Counted from the first letter of the stretch, positions 45,897 to 58,055 are shown. The stretch is 64,000 nt of DNA from Eopsaltria australis (GCA_034509425.1 JAVTVJ010001167.1:310001-374000), one strand, 5' to 3'. Notes: a model not told the origin generated them from the letters alone. Program-made: numbers and translations.

Positions 45897-48800
45897 CAAT
45901 GTTGTGTATCTCTCCGAATTTACTGGATTTCTGCACATTTACTGCTGTGTTGCTGTTGACTGGCTCAGAGCCACTTGAGGCTCCAATTAACTGGAATCAG
46001 TAGCCTGAAGGGTAAGAGAGGGGTCGTCAGCTTCCAGAAATCCTGTCACTCCTCCTGTTCATCTCAGAAGAGTAGTGGAGGTTGAATCCTTCTGTGTGAG
46101 TAACTGCAATGTGCTGCTGCTCTTCAGAGGAAAACAAGATGCAAGGGAGGGAATTTTCTTCTGCAGGGAGGTCTGTTCCTCCCGCTCCCTCCACAAAAAT
46201 ACAAGGCTTTCATTTTGTTGGAAGTTTCTTCCCAAGTATTAGGGAATTTGGTGAAGAAAATGAAATCTCAAATTCTCCTTGTGGCTTTTTTGATAGCTGC
46301 AAAATGGACATTGTAGCCAGACAAGGGGAGGAGGATTTTGATTTTGCATTAGTGGGGAAAGCTTTTCAAGTTCCAAGCATTGAGAAGCATCAAACTCATC
46401 TTTCCTCAGAGCTGGGCCAGGAATTGGGCTCCTCAGCATAATTTTGGTGCCTTTGATAGGAACGTGTAATTGCTAGGACCGGTGTTCTTTGTCATGTAAA
46501 TTCAGCATCCACGTTGTCCCATGTCATGAGTTCTCAGTGGAAAGGGATTGTGGAAACCTTCCCAGTGAAAAATCTGTGACTGGAACACATGGTTTCAGCC
46601 CCCCCAGACGAATCCTTGCAGCTCCTGGGATGTTTTTGTGAAATATCAATAAAAACTGGGTGAACAGCGGTTTTATTCTGGAGGAACAACGTTGCTCTTT
46701 GTTTTGAGGTCCTGCAGCGCTTCGTGGGTATATGAGAAACAGAATGTGAGGTTGGTTATAAAGGAAAGACAAGCCAGCTGCTGCAGGCAGCACTGCAGTG
46801 CTGTGAATTCCACAGGGAAAGGTGAATTACCCAGGGAAAGGTGTGTTTTAACTCGGTGTTTCTGCCTTTTGAGTGCTTGTACAGCTGGGAAAGACACGGA
46901 GTCAGCTGAGTGTTGCTGCTCTGGTACAGGCTGGGGAGAGCCAGCTCTTTGTGTCACTTTTTTTTGTGGGGGTTTCCTGGAAAAGAGGAGTTTCACTTTG
47001 CTTTGAATGTCTCTGTTGTAGATGCAGAGATCTTCCCGTCCTCCCTGACTCAGCCCTAGCTCTCCCCTCCCTCCTCTTTGACGCTGGCACTTCAGGGCAG
47101 GATCAAAGCGGGTGAAATTAGAAAGTCTCCTCCTCGCAGTGACTCATCACTGGCTTTGGTCAAGTGCTTCGCTCTGGGTGATGTGAGCAGCAGAAAGGGG
47201 AGGGGAGGGATGTCTGCATCCCCTACTTCCTCCTGGGAATTTACCCCAGCGTGGGGGTGAAGCTGCTTGCCCTCACTTCACAGCCCAGCTACTGTAGTTT
47301 TTGTTCATCGTACCTTAAAGCCAAAGCAAAATGGGTCAATTTTTACACAGGCAGGAAATCCTGTCAAATCTGAGATCTGATCAGATCCATTAAGTTACTT
47401 TTTCTTTCATTTACTGCAGATAATTTGAATAAATGAGCAACCAGGTGTTTCTCCAGACTCCCGCAGAGCAGAGAGTTGTGACTGGCCAAAGCCAGGGCTT
47501 GATTTTAACACCTCAAGCATTGCACAGAAATTTTCTTCTTTGAAGTCCTGGGTGTGTTTTCCCTGTGAAGGGCTTGGCAGCATGACAGGCTCTTGCTCTT
47601 CCACCTGTGGGGTGCATGCAGCAAGGGGGGCTCCCCTGTATGGATGCTCTCTGGTGTCTAACACTGATTTCCAGCAATAGGCTCCACATCCTGGAGCTCC
47701 TGGAGGTTCATAACAGAGCTGAGAACTGGCTCAGACCTCAGACTGAATCACAACCTTCCTTATCTTTAAAAAAAAGAATAATTTTGATAGAGCTGCACAA
47801 GCTTTGCACAACCTGGATTTGTACAAAGAGGCCAATTGGTCCTGGAAGGGGTTATCTGGAACCATTCTTCCCACCTGTCTCAGAAAATCATAAAAAGAAG
47901 ATAAATCGGTGTTTTTGTGGCTGGTAGATGCACAGGTCAGCCTGTTAGCTCACCCTGCCTTCGTCCTCCCAAGCAGTCTGGGATGCCTTTGGCTGGGACA
48001 TGGAGGATACACGTTTATCCCTAGATATGGATCCAACATCCATCCCAAAAGGTGAGCTGTGCCCCTGGCATGGTGGAGTTGTTCACAGCCTTGCTGTGAT
48101 CTCAGGGCTTATCCATGAGCAGCTTTGGCTGGGAGCACCCATATGGTCACCCCAGCCAGCAGCAATTTTGTGCAGCATTTTGCTAATTACTGTTTTCCAC
48201 AATTGTGACAGTGACTTTCATTCATAGCACTTAGATGTGTATAAAAGCAAAACTTTCCTCAAAACCCCCTTTTTCTCCAGGCATCACTTGATATGTGAAA
48301 ATTACACTATTGGCCAGTGTGGTTCCAGCATTTATTTTTATTTTTACCATTTCCATGTCTGCTGTGGGAAAGGAAGCAACAGTAGCAGCCCTCAGCATCC
48401 AAAGATAGGAACCACTTTGTTTTAAGCTTCGCTTTGGCCATGTTCAATTTTGCTGAGCACGTCTTGGCCGAGCTCCAGGGTTGCTGGACCAAGCCCACCA
48501 TATTCAGAGAGAAGTGAATAATTACTACTTTGTGGTGGCAACACGGGGAGGAAGGAAAAAAAAGTGTTTGCAAAGTGCTTTGAAGATAATGACACCCCCC
48601 AATTTGACGAGTGGCAGCGGTGCAGAACATCCTCGAGATAGCTCGTTAATGCCCGGTGATTAGAGAGCGGACAAGGAGCGCTGTGCCCAACAGTGCCTGC
48701 TCTGGACTTCCTTGAAGGAGGGAGTGGTGAAAGGGAGGGCTCAGCCGAAAATAAACGAGCATCTCAAAGGCAGATGGTCCTATTCACAGACCTAAAATTA

Positions 48801-49371
48801 CACCAGCGGAGGGCCAGGCAGGATGAAAGGAATTAGCATCTGGTGGCGAAGGGAGGGCAGTGTCACCGAGGGTGGGTGACCAGATGGCCCGGGCGCAGTC
48901 GGATGTCCTCCTGCAGGCAGTTGCAGCCTTTCCCCACTTGCAGACCTCAATATATTATTTTTATAGGTTTTTTTTGTCCCCCGGGGAGGTGCAGATTCCT
49001 CCGGAGCAAATGTAGGCTCACTGGCAGGAGGCTCGAGTCTCCCAGTTCCCTTTTATGGGCCTGTTCACACCCTGCTCCTGCAGCCACCGCAGCGAGTGCT
49101 GAGAGCCTTCAGCTCAGGCTGGAATCTTCCAAAAGCACAGCTCTGGGGATAATCCCGGGGACAGGGACATCCAGCCTGAAGGGAAGTCCACAAAGCACCC
49201 AGTTTCCAAATGAGTGGGAAGCTGCTCACCTGATTTCTCCTTGTGGGAGAGGATTCACTTCCTAGATGAGGTGAGGTTCAATGGCCTGTCTTGCAGTGGC
49301 CTCAAAGCTGCTTGTGGCCACTCTTGGATGCTTGGGGTTCTGTTCTGCTGCATCCCAGATGGATCACTGAA
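45897..49371. other. Intron 1, unique sequence
   Basis: No gene seen. It contains the candidate regulatory block 48560-49060. Confidence 0.4.
48560..49060. promoter_or_regulatory. Candidate intronic enhancer block
   Basis: Repeat-free sequence with many kept CpGs ('catcctcgagatagctcg', 'gcccgggcgcagtcgg') beside AT-rich words ('caatatattatttttatagg'). An exact CArg-type SRF site, CCTTTTATGG, is at 49049-49058. One such site per window is expected by chance, so the call rests on the whole block's look. Confidence 0.3.
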
Positions 49372-49810
49372 TCACCAGGTTGCTCCAAGACCTGTCCAGC
49401 CTGGCCTTGGACACTTCCAGGGATCCAGGGGCAGCCACAGCTTCTCTGGGCACCCTGTGCCAGGGCCTCCCCACCCTCACAGGGAAGAATTTTTTCCCAA
49501 TATCCCATCTAGCCCTGCTTCTGGCAGCATGAAGCCGTTCCCCATTGTCCTGTCACTCCATCCCTTGTCCCAAGTCCCTCCCGAGCTCTCTTGGAGCCCT
49601 TTAGGGCCCAGAAGGGGCTCTGAGCTCTCCCTGGAACCTTCTCCAGCTCTCCCACCTGACTCCAGAGCAGAGGGGCTCCAGCCCTCAGAGCATCTCCATG
49701 ACCTCCTCTGGACTCATTTCAGCAGCTTCTTGTCCTTCTTATGTTGGGGATCCCAGAGCTGGATGCCAGACACCGGGTGGGATCTCACCAGAGCAGACCA
49801 GAGGGATGAT
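49372..49810 (-). repeat. CR1 LINE 3' fragment, antisense, long copy
   Basis: A 439-bp copy starting inside the element end ('atcaccaggttgctccaag'), so the tail itself is missing. It continues 'ggatccaggggcagccac', 'gaattttttcccaatatccc', 'cagagcagaggggctcc', 'cctcctctggactcattt' and 'gatcccagagctggatgcc'. Confidence 0.93.
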
Positions 49811-51199
49811 GGTGACCAGGTGATCCCCAGAGCAGCACTTTGGAGGGTGCAGAGGTGACAACTCTTTGTTTTCAGTTTTGTTTTCCCTTCTTAGGTGGAG
49901 CACCAAAAGCCTTTTGAGAACTGTGCTGTGACTCCCAATCCAGGTTAAAATGACCTTTTTCAGTTTATTCTTCCCCCTCACATTGTTATTTTTGGCTTGA
50001 AGGAGGGCAGTGACCTGGTTCATGGCACAGCCCCACGGAAGGGTTGTGTAGAAGGGGTAGGATGCAGAGCCTGGTGCTCAACCTGGCACAAGGGGAACCC
50101 CTGGCACCCCATTCCCTGCGGGTCGCTCCAAGTGCATTCCTATAACGTGACTTCAGACAGTATTTGAAAACTCATAAAGTATAAAGCACTGTTGCAATGC
50201 AAGAGCAAACCTGAGAACTGGGATTTAAATCCCTCCCCGCGTATATGGGGGATTTGGGGAGGGACTGGATTTGCTCCAGGGGTTTCTCAATGTTAATTCT
50301 CCAATATCTCCAACCGTTCTGCAAAGACTGGGGCAGAAATCTCTGGAAGAAGCCTCTGGCTGATGGGGGGGAAGGGTGAGGGGTTTGCCTTGCTACGTAG
50401 CCACATTTATTTTTATTTTACTTTTTGAGCTGGTATTCCAGGAAAACCCATTAAAAGCTGGCAGCCTGCTGCTGGGGAGGGGAGCAGCTTGCCAGAGCCA
50501 AGTGTGATGCAGGGTTGGGGATGACTGATGGTGCGAGGTGTTGGTGGGAAGGAGGGGAAAAGGGGGATGTTCTCACTCCGCTGAACTTCCTTCCTTTGTG
50601 TTTCCTATTAAGCCGAGGGAACCTCGCTGATGCTGCTGCTTTTGCAGCCCTTCCAAGCTCCCATTTAATTGTGGATGATTTCATCCCGGCCCTTTTCATG
50701 CTGGAGCCAGTGGCCTGCGTCATGCAGCAGTGAATTTAGGCAGATTTTTATTTGCATGTGAGTCACTGAGCTTTTCCAGCTGAATGTCACCAACTTGGAA
50801 TTTTTGTCTGATTTTGTTGTTGTTTTTGTCTCTTGGTGTTTTTCCACCGGGCTTTTCTCCCTGCCCTTTGCTGCCTGCACCCCCTCGTCCCTCCACAACC
50901 CTCCTACCCGCCCAGAAAAAATAGGAAAAGACTAAATGGGAGTTTGAGTTGGCAGTGCAAAAGGACGGGATTAGGAATGTTCGGGGAGAGGGGGGGGAAA
51001 AAGGATGCTTTATGTTGCTGGGAGGGAAGGACCAGAGCCAAGTGAAATTGAGGGCTCTAATTTGGGAGCGGTGTTATTACAGGTCAGAGGGAGTCAGTTA
51101 CTGGCTAAATTGGGAGAGCTGTCACATGCCAGGGCTGGAAATGCTGCTCACATGGCTGGGGCACACAGGCTCCTGGGCAACTCGGTTTGATTTTGTTGT

Positions 51200-51620
51200 G
51201 AACATTAAAAAAAAATTTAAAAAAACCCAAACTTGTTTATTTTCCCTCAAATATAGGCTCCGTAGCAGCGTCCCTCTGCCTCTGCTGCTGGCTCATCCTG
51301 GCCCTCACTGCCCTTTGCACAGAGAAGTTTATAAATAGAGCAACTCCTCCATTATGTGCAGCTTCAGTCTCTTTATTTTTATACTGGAATCTGTTCAATG
51401 ATTAACAGTTTAAACCATGTGCTGTATATCAATACCTTGCATACCCTTCATAACTTATTTTTAGTATTATTTTTCCCCCTTCTAAATCCTTTATCCATTT
51501 TAGGCAACACCGTTATGACATTCAGATAATTTTTTATATATTTACTTTAGCCTTTGAAGGAACTTATCTGCATTTCAATTAAGCTTTTGGTAAAAGGCTT
51601 TTTGCAATTGAAATCAAGAA
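51200..51620. other. Candidate conserved non-coding block
   Basis: AT-rich unique sequence: 'cagtctctttatttttatac', 'caatgattaacagtttaaac', 'gtgctgtatatcaatacc', 'cttatttttagtattattt'. It resembles a 3' UTR in base make-up, but no exon or poly(A) context supports that. Confidence 0.25.
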
Positions 51621-52939
51621 GTCAGAGGAGTATTTCCTCCGTGCCTGTGGTTGTGCCTGTAGTCTCCTCACTGAAAGTCAGGAAGATTCGGGAGTTTTTA
51701 TGGATTAGGCTCAAAGAAGAGATACAGAAATTGCATGTTTTATTTCTTTGGCTTCCTGCATCCTAGGAAATTCCACTGAAAATCTGGATTTGAGGGCGTG
51801 TGGAGGCATGTGAGCAATATAACCCTGGTGTAAGTGAAAGCAGGCAGTGAACTCATTTCCCACCTGTACCCCAGGTCCCAGACGCAGCAAAAGCAGCAGC
51901 ATTTTCCCATGGCTGAGCTCATGGGCTCCAGGGAGTGATGGGACTTCTGGAAGCACTCTGCAGCCCCTGTTTAATTATGCTTTTAATCCTTGCTGACCCA
52001 TCCCAGGCTCTGTGGGCTGGCTGAGCTCAGCTGGCTTTGCACAGCAGCCAACAAAAGCCACTTGACCCAGGGTCTGGTCGGGATATCTTTGTCCATCAGA
52101 CCTGGCACGGCTGCTCTGATATTCCTGTCTCCTCATTGCATGCACAAGGGCTGATGGATTCTCCTCTTCTCTCCATGAGGGACATCATTTTGGTGGCATT
52201 TTTGCTGTAAGAGCCTTCTCCACCCACCCATGGATGGTGCTCCTGCTTTCTCGTGCTCTCCTCCCCCAGTGGACAGAGGTGGAGGAACACCTCACCTGAC
52301 AGTGTGCTCAGTGTTGATGGGCTTTTGCACCTTTGCATGCTCTCTGTGGTCAGGTGGGACCCTGGCATTATTTTCCTGCACTTCCCAATGCCCATCCTCC
52401 CCATCTGAGGTTTGGGAGCAGGATGCCTGTGATGCCCAGGAGTTTGGGTGCTCCAGTGAGTAAAGGGCAATTGGCACTGGGCATCCTTGTCCAGTGTCAG
52501 GTTGGCTTCACTCTCAGGACAGCTTTTGTAGGAGGTTGGTTGCTTTGTCTGCCAAGCATCTGTCCTCCTCGTGACCTTGGGGTGAGAAGCAGGAGGTGGC
52601 ACCTCAGCCTTGTTGATGCCCCCCCTGGCTCTGAGCTGTCATTTGTGACACTGAACCATTCCCACATTTCTCTGTCTGAGCAACGAGCACTTGTTGGATT
52701 TCCACTCTTGTTTCCCACCCGTTGGCACTGCTGCCATCAATGTAGACATCACTCCACGCTGGCTGGACCGTGGCTTGTGAAATCAGTGAAGCAAATTCCT
52801 CTCTCCCAAGGTGTTCTCTGTGCCAGTGCTGGCCACGTTGTGTTGAGAAGCTTGAATGCCATCATTCATGTGGTGCAGATTCCCCTGGCGCCCGTGGGGC
52901 TTTTGATAAGGTTTCCCAGCGTGTCATCTTTGCTCTGAG

Positions 52940-53120
52940 TCAGTGAAATGCTCTCAGCATTGGAAATCTCTGCACTAAATTAAAGTCCTGTTGCTAGGGA
53001 GTGTTGTGATAATACAGGGTATTATGCTCCGTAGCAAAAGTGTGCAACAGTACAGCCTAGAAAACAAATCCATAAAACCTCCCGTCGGATGCACAGTGTG
53101 AAAATCGAGTCTACTTCAGC
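52940..53120. promoter_or_regulatory. Candidate regulatory block with nested palindrome
   Basis: A nested palindrome spans 52991-53037: outer arms TTGCTAGGGAGT and GCTCCGTAGCAA pair at 10 of 12 positions, inner arms ATAATAC and GTATTAT pair perfectly around AGG. The outer words GTTGCTAGG and CCGTAGCAA resemble RFX half-sites. Flanks are unique and AT-rich with a retained 'cccgtcggatgc'. Confidence 0.4.
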
Positions 53121-53951
53121 TCACTATTAAATATGTCATGGAAAAAGGCTCCCTCTCCTCCTGAATTTCCTGAAAGTCTGCTTTGGGCTGAAAACTGTAG
53201 TGGCTGGAGCCAATTTAGAGAAGGAAAAATCCCTGCTCTTGTTGCTGTCTGCAGAAGCTCCTTAATGATCGTGCCATGCAATTCTCCAGTGCTAAAAATA
53301 CATCACTTCTGGGTTTGTACAAACAGACTCCTAATGACTGGAGCTCTGGCAAGCTCAGGAGGTAGAGGGGGAAAATAGTGGCAAAAAATATGAATATCTT
53401 ACTCATTTCCACTCACAGTGGAGCTGGGCTCTTCTGTCTTTGTGGATCTCAGTGGGAGTTAAGGGATGTTTTGGTGAGAGATATTCCAGTTTGTTCTGCA
53501 TCTGACTGAAATAATGGGCATTCTGCTCCCATTTTGAGTTTACAAGTTGAGTGGAGGGTGCTGAGCTCCCTGCCCTGCTGCTCTCTCTGCTGGTGGGGTT
53601 TCATCAGCCTGTTTGGGGTGACAGGATGGGAAGATCTGATCCAGGGTTGTCCTTAAGCCTGGCTTAAGTGCCGAAATTCCCAACTCCTGCTAACACTTGA
53701 TGGGGCTGCTGTTGCTTTGGAGAGCACAATGCGGAGGGGAGCTGCCAGTGACAGACAGCTGAACTCACTGCCCAGGGAGAGCTGCCTTTAAATGGGCAAC
53801 AAGTCAAGTGGGGCTCGTGTCTTATCCCACACAGGGGTTTTGGACAGGGGAGCAGGGGGTTGTTTGCTTTTTATTTCCCCAGAACTTACATGTCATGCAG
53901 TCACCTGCTCCTTGCCTGGCGTCCCAAGAAAAATTGTGAGAAATTGCTGAA

Positions 53952-54119
53952 AGAGTTGCCCAGAGAAGCTGTGGCTGCCCCATCCATGAAGTGTTTAAGG
54001 CCAAGTTGGATGGGGTTTGGAACAACCTGGGATAGTGGAAGGTGTCCTTGCCCATGTCAGGGTCATTGGAACTGGGTGATCTTGAAGGTCCCTTCCAACC
54101 CAAACCATTCCAGAATTCC
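53952..54119 (+). repeat. CR1 LINE 3' end
   Basis: 'ttgcccagagaagctgtgg', 'ggccaagttggatggggtttgg', 'ggaaggtgtccttgccc', 'cccttccaacccaaacc', ending 'attccagaattcc'. Confidence 0.92.
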
Positions 54120-54436
54120 ATGGAACTGGCTGTTCTTCCAAAATGAAGTGCAGTAGCCCATGTGCCTCTTGCCACCCAGCTGTGCTGACAAACCCATCCC
54201 TCCTGCCTCGGCCCTGGGTGGTGCAGGACTCACCTGTTGCACACAGGGGAGTGCTGGGATCCATTGCAGGGAGGTTGTCTCTTTGAAACAGAATTGGTTT
54301 TGGTGGTTAAATATTCACTGCTGCATTTAACAAGGAATATTGTGTAGTTAATTTACATGGAGCTTCTTAATCTCGGTAATTAGGAATGGAGGAGATGCTC
54401 CTTCCTGAATTCTTCTGTGCTCTTGTCAGTGCTGAA
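54120..54436. other. Intron 1, unique sequence
   Basis: A 317-base spacer between two oppositely oriented CR1 fragments. AT-rich in its right half; nothing else seen. Confidence 0.4.
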
Positions 54437-54567
54437 CCACAGAATCACAGATTGGTTTGGGTTGGAAGGCACCTTAAAGATCAGCTCATTCCAACCCCTT
54501 GGCATGGACAGGGACACCTTCCACTAAACCAGGTTGCTCCAAGTCCCATCGAACCTGGCCTTAAATC
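54437..54567 (-). repeat. CR1 LINE 3' end, antisense
   Basis: 'cacagaatcacagattgg' (reversed tail), 'tttgggttggaaggcacc', 'gggacaccttccactaaacc', 'gaacctggccttaaatcc'. With the + copy at 53952 it forms an inverted pair 317 bases apart. Confidence 0.93.
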
Positions 54568-56442
54568 CTGCTCTGTAATCACAAACACTTTGCTTTTCAT
54601 GGTTACGTGGCTCTTGCCATTTTTTTCCAAGGACCCAGTGTTGCCTGCAGCGGGGATTTCCCCGTCCACCACCTTTTGCAGGATGTGCTGTGCTTACAGT
54701 TCCATTTTTTATGCCTCCCCTCCCTGCATCCACTCTGGTCTGTTCACCTCCCCTCCCACTTGGAGCTTCTCTGCAGCAGCCGCTCGGGTGGAAAAGAAAC
54801 ATTAAGTACTTTCCTAATGTATTTTTAGCCTCTTGGAGTGTGATGTAGCTGCTGGAAACACGGAGGGGAGCCAGCACCATGTGAACCCAGAGGTTGCTGT
54901 GCATCACTTGCAGATTTTCCGTCGCGCGCCGGCGCTCCCTGGCACTGCGACGGAGCTGGGTGTGAGGTGGGATGTGGGCACTGGAGAAGGGAGATGGTGC
55001 CTTGTGTGATGTCTGTCTGTCCTCTCCTCGTGGGCACTGGTGGACAGAAAGGTCCGTCTGTCCTTCAGAAAGGTTGTCCGCCCTTGAATCTGTGCTGGAA
55101 AGTGACCAGTCAGGGAAAGGGGAATTCTGTGGTTGCCTTTTTATGTCTCATTGTAGACCAAAGAGGCTGGGGTAGCACTGAGCACATTGGACCTGGAGGT
55201 TCAGAGCTGTGGGAATGGGTGCTCCAGGAGGGGATGTGCAGAGCCCTTAATCCCACACAGAGCAGTCCCCAAGCGTCCAGGGCTTGTTTGCAGGCTGTTC
55301 CCAGCTCCTAGCAAAGGCTTGTTCCAGGGCAAGAGCACACTGCTTCCCAATTCCTCCTCAAGTTGGGCTGTCAGACCTGAATGAGAGGGAGTGACAGCAA
55401 AAAGCCAGGCACGAGGTTTTATTGGCTTTTCCTCTGTCAAATCCCGCATTATCCGCCGGGGTGAGCGGTTTTGGTGACCTGTGTGGAAGCTGTTCCCGGG
55501 ATGCAGCGCTGGCCTCCCCCGGGAGCCCAGGAGGTGCCAGGCAGCCGTGGATCCAGCAGGCACGGTGCTGCCTGGCACGGCTCCCACTGCCTTCAGACGT
55601 GTGGGATTAGGTCCTCCCGCCCCGCTGAGCTCAGCGCTAGCGCAGGCAGAAATTCAGACCCGTGGCAGGGGGAGCCTGGTGGGATTCACGCGCCACGCCG
55701 CAGCCTCACGGAGGTGGAGGAGCTTGGAAACATCACTGGTGTCTTCTCCCCTGCGTTGGCTGTGATTTTGCATCGATCTCGGGGAGATGAGGAGCAGGAT
55801 TCAATGTCAGCCTGTGCCTCTCTGCCCCGTGCAGTTGGCAGGTCTGCAGTAACCTTTATCGTTGAGATGTTTTTTCCTCTTAATTAGCGTCGGTTGCAAT
55901 AACGAGGAGGCACATGCTGAAATTCTGATTATTTGGCCTCTTGGTGGAGGGAGAAGGCTGCCAGGTTTAACAGCGAGGGTATTGATGTGCTCTGGATGGG
56001 GTACAGAGTGTTTCCAACGGGGTTCTGGCTTTGTTTTCCTTAATGTTGGCCTTTTGAGTGAGGCTGATTTACGAAGGGAATGATGTAAATTCGCCCAAAC
56101 AAAGTATTGTGACTGGGCCAACGTGCAGGTGCTAATTACTGCAAATAATAATTTAAAACCCTTCAGCTGGAAACACTTTGTGCTTCACGTTCAATCGAGC
56201 TGCTGCAGCAGGAGCCAGGGCAGAGGTTTGTGTCTGCAGTGCTGTTGGAGAGTGGATTTTTGTGATGGGTGGTGGGGATCTGGACCATCTCACAGAGCAG
56301 TAAACCCAGTTGTGGGAAGGCTGGGTCTGGCAGCAGCCTGCCCTTGGTTGATACACTCTTGTGGGTGAAATCTCTTGAGTTTTTTGCTCTTCTGCTTTAT
56401 CTTTGCAGCAAACTGTTCTGTGTGAGATGAGGTGTGGTTTCT
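54568..56442. other. Intron 1, unique sequence with CpG-rich patches
   Basis: Two CpG-denser patches: about 54915-54960 ('ccgtcgcgcgccggcgctcc') and about 55440-55700 ('attatccgccggggtgag', 'gctcagcgctagcgcagg', 'cacgcgccacgccgcagc'). They might mark an internal promoter or enhancer. No exon was recognised. Confidence 0.4.
55850..56160. other. Candidate conserved non-coding block
   Basis: Repeat-free; 'cctcttaattagcgtcgg', 'ttgcaataacgaggagg', 'gtgctaattactgcaaataa'. TAATTA homeodomain-like cores next to kept CpGs, directly 3' of the CpG-rich patch at 55440-55700. Confidence 0.3.
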
Positions 56443-56526
56443 CATAGAATCACTGAATGGTTTGGGTTGGGAGGAACCTTTGAATGGTTTAGGTTGAGAA
56501 GAACCCTAAAGATCATCTAGTTCAGA
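56443..56526 (-). repeat. CR1 LINE 3' tip with internal duplication
   Basis: 'tcatagaatcactgaatgg' then a block present twice, 'gaatggtttgggttggg'/'gaatggtttaggttgag', each followed by a 'gaaccct'-like word. Only about 84 bases are kept. Confidence 0.85.
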
Positions 56527-57603
56527 ATCTGAAGCTGGATGATTTCAAGCATAAAAGCAGATAAATTCAACTGGAAATGAAGGCAAACTGAAGTGCTTGG
56601 GAGAAACTGGAACAAGCAGACATAGAATTCAGGTTTGTGTGATGGTCACTCACTGGGAGAGGATGCTGTGGCCGAGCAGAGGTTGTTGGGCTGTGTTCAT
56701 ATGCAGGGTCAGGTTTCTTGACCCCTTTTGCTTTGGTGAAGACATCCAGGCAGCTGGAATAGGTGTGAGATCACAGGGCTGACTGGAGATAACCTTAGTT
56801 ACAGCCAATTTGGGGGATTTTGAGGGAAGTGCAGCATCTCCCATGGATGTCTGGAGAAGCTGGTGGTTGTGATGTGGTGCTGATTTTTCTGTCTCTGAAA
56901 AAAGAAAGTGGGTGCCCTTCCCATAGCTCTGCCCATCACCCAGATTCAGTTTCACATTGGTAATCCAGGAAATGGTGAACAATGGGAACCTCTTCTGGGA
57001 GCTGCTGAGGAAGCCTCTTGAAAAACCTTCCTGCAAACCCAGAAATAGCCATCTCCTGCTCTGTCACTTCACAAGATCAAGGATCCCAGTCTAAACTTTT
57101 AGTACAAATTCCTATTTTTTTTCCCCAAATACATCTGAGAGTGCAGTTCATTTCAGCCCTGCTGGGAGGGTGCTTGGAGGGTGCCCTTCAGATTTGAGCA
57201 TCTGGTTAATGGTTGGACTCAACGATCTTAGAGATCTTTTCCAACCTTAATGATCCTATGATTCTCTCTCTTAGTCATTTCTTGCTTGGGCAAATTATCT
57301 GAATGGGCTTTTGAGAACTTTTTATGGAAAACTGAAAACAAGGGCATAATAAAACTGTAATTTAAGAGCAATTTGCTGACAACTGGAGCCCTTTAGTGCA
57401 CTGACTTAGCATTGAGGGGCAATGATACCAAGCCTCCTGTGAGAACGTCCTCTTTGTCACTTGGAAGATCCTTGGGCAGTTTTTAAAACACTTCCACTCT
57501 TTAAATTGTTGTCCTTGTTGCTCAGGATAAGCTGTTGTCTGTTTCATAAGTTACACATCACTCATCTCACTTGCTTCATCAAAATCACAATCAGCAAATT
57601 CCT
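56527..57603. other. Intron 1, unique sequence
   Basis: No gene seen apart from the short CR1 tip at 57200-57266. Confidence 0.4.
57200..57266 (+). repeat. CR1 LINE 3' tip
   Basis: 'ctggttaatggttggactc', 'aacgatcttagagatctttt', 'ccaaccttaatgatcctatg', 'attctc'. Confidence 0.85.
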
Positions 57604-58055
57604 GGAATCCTGGAATGGTTGGGGTTGGAAGGGACCTTGGAGACATCTCATTCCACCCCCCTGCCATGGGCAGGGACACCTTCCACTGTCCCAGGCTGCT
57701 CCAAGCCCTGTCCAACCTGGCCTTGGATACTTCCAGGGATCCAGGGGCAGCCACAGCTTCTCTGGGCACCCTGTGCCAGGGCCTCACCACCCTCCCAGCC
57801 AGGAATTCCTTCCCAATATCCAATCTTATCCTGTTTTTTGGCAGTGGGAAGCCATTCCCTGTGTTCTGTCCCTCCATCCCTTGTCCCCAGTCCCTCTCCA
57901 ACTCTCCTGGAGCCCCTTTAGGCCCTGCAAGGGGCTCTGAGCTCTCCCTGGAGCCTTCCCTTCTCCAGGTGAACACCCCCAGCTCTCCCAGCCTGGCTCC
58001 AGAGCAGAGGGGCTCCAGCCTTCAGAGAATCTCTGTGGCCTCCTCTGGACACTTG
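57604..58055 (-). repeat. CR1 LINE 3' fragment, antisense, longest copy
   Basis: A 452-bp copy: 'ggaatcctggaatggttggg', 'cctgccatgggcagggac', 'gtccaacctggccttgg', 'ccagggcctcaccaccctcc', 'ctctggagccttcccttctc'-like blocks, 'cagagcagaggggctcc', 'gtggcctcctctggac'. It is very close to the shared block sequences, so it is probably among the youngest in the window. No RT coding region. Confidence 0.95.

Larger units (their letters stand above)
49811..53951. other. Intron 1, unique sequence
   Basis: No CR1 recognised in 4.1 kb. It contains the AT-rich block 51200-51620 and the palindrome block around 53.0 kb. No gene. Confidence 0.45.

Noticed and set aside
49214..49858. A 214-codon + strand ORF
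   Set aside because: Most of it is the antisense reading of the CR1 copy at 49372-49810, not a host gene or a CR1 protein.
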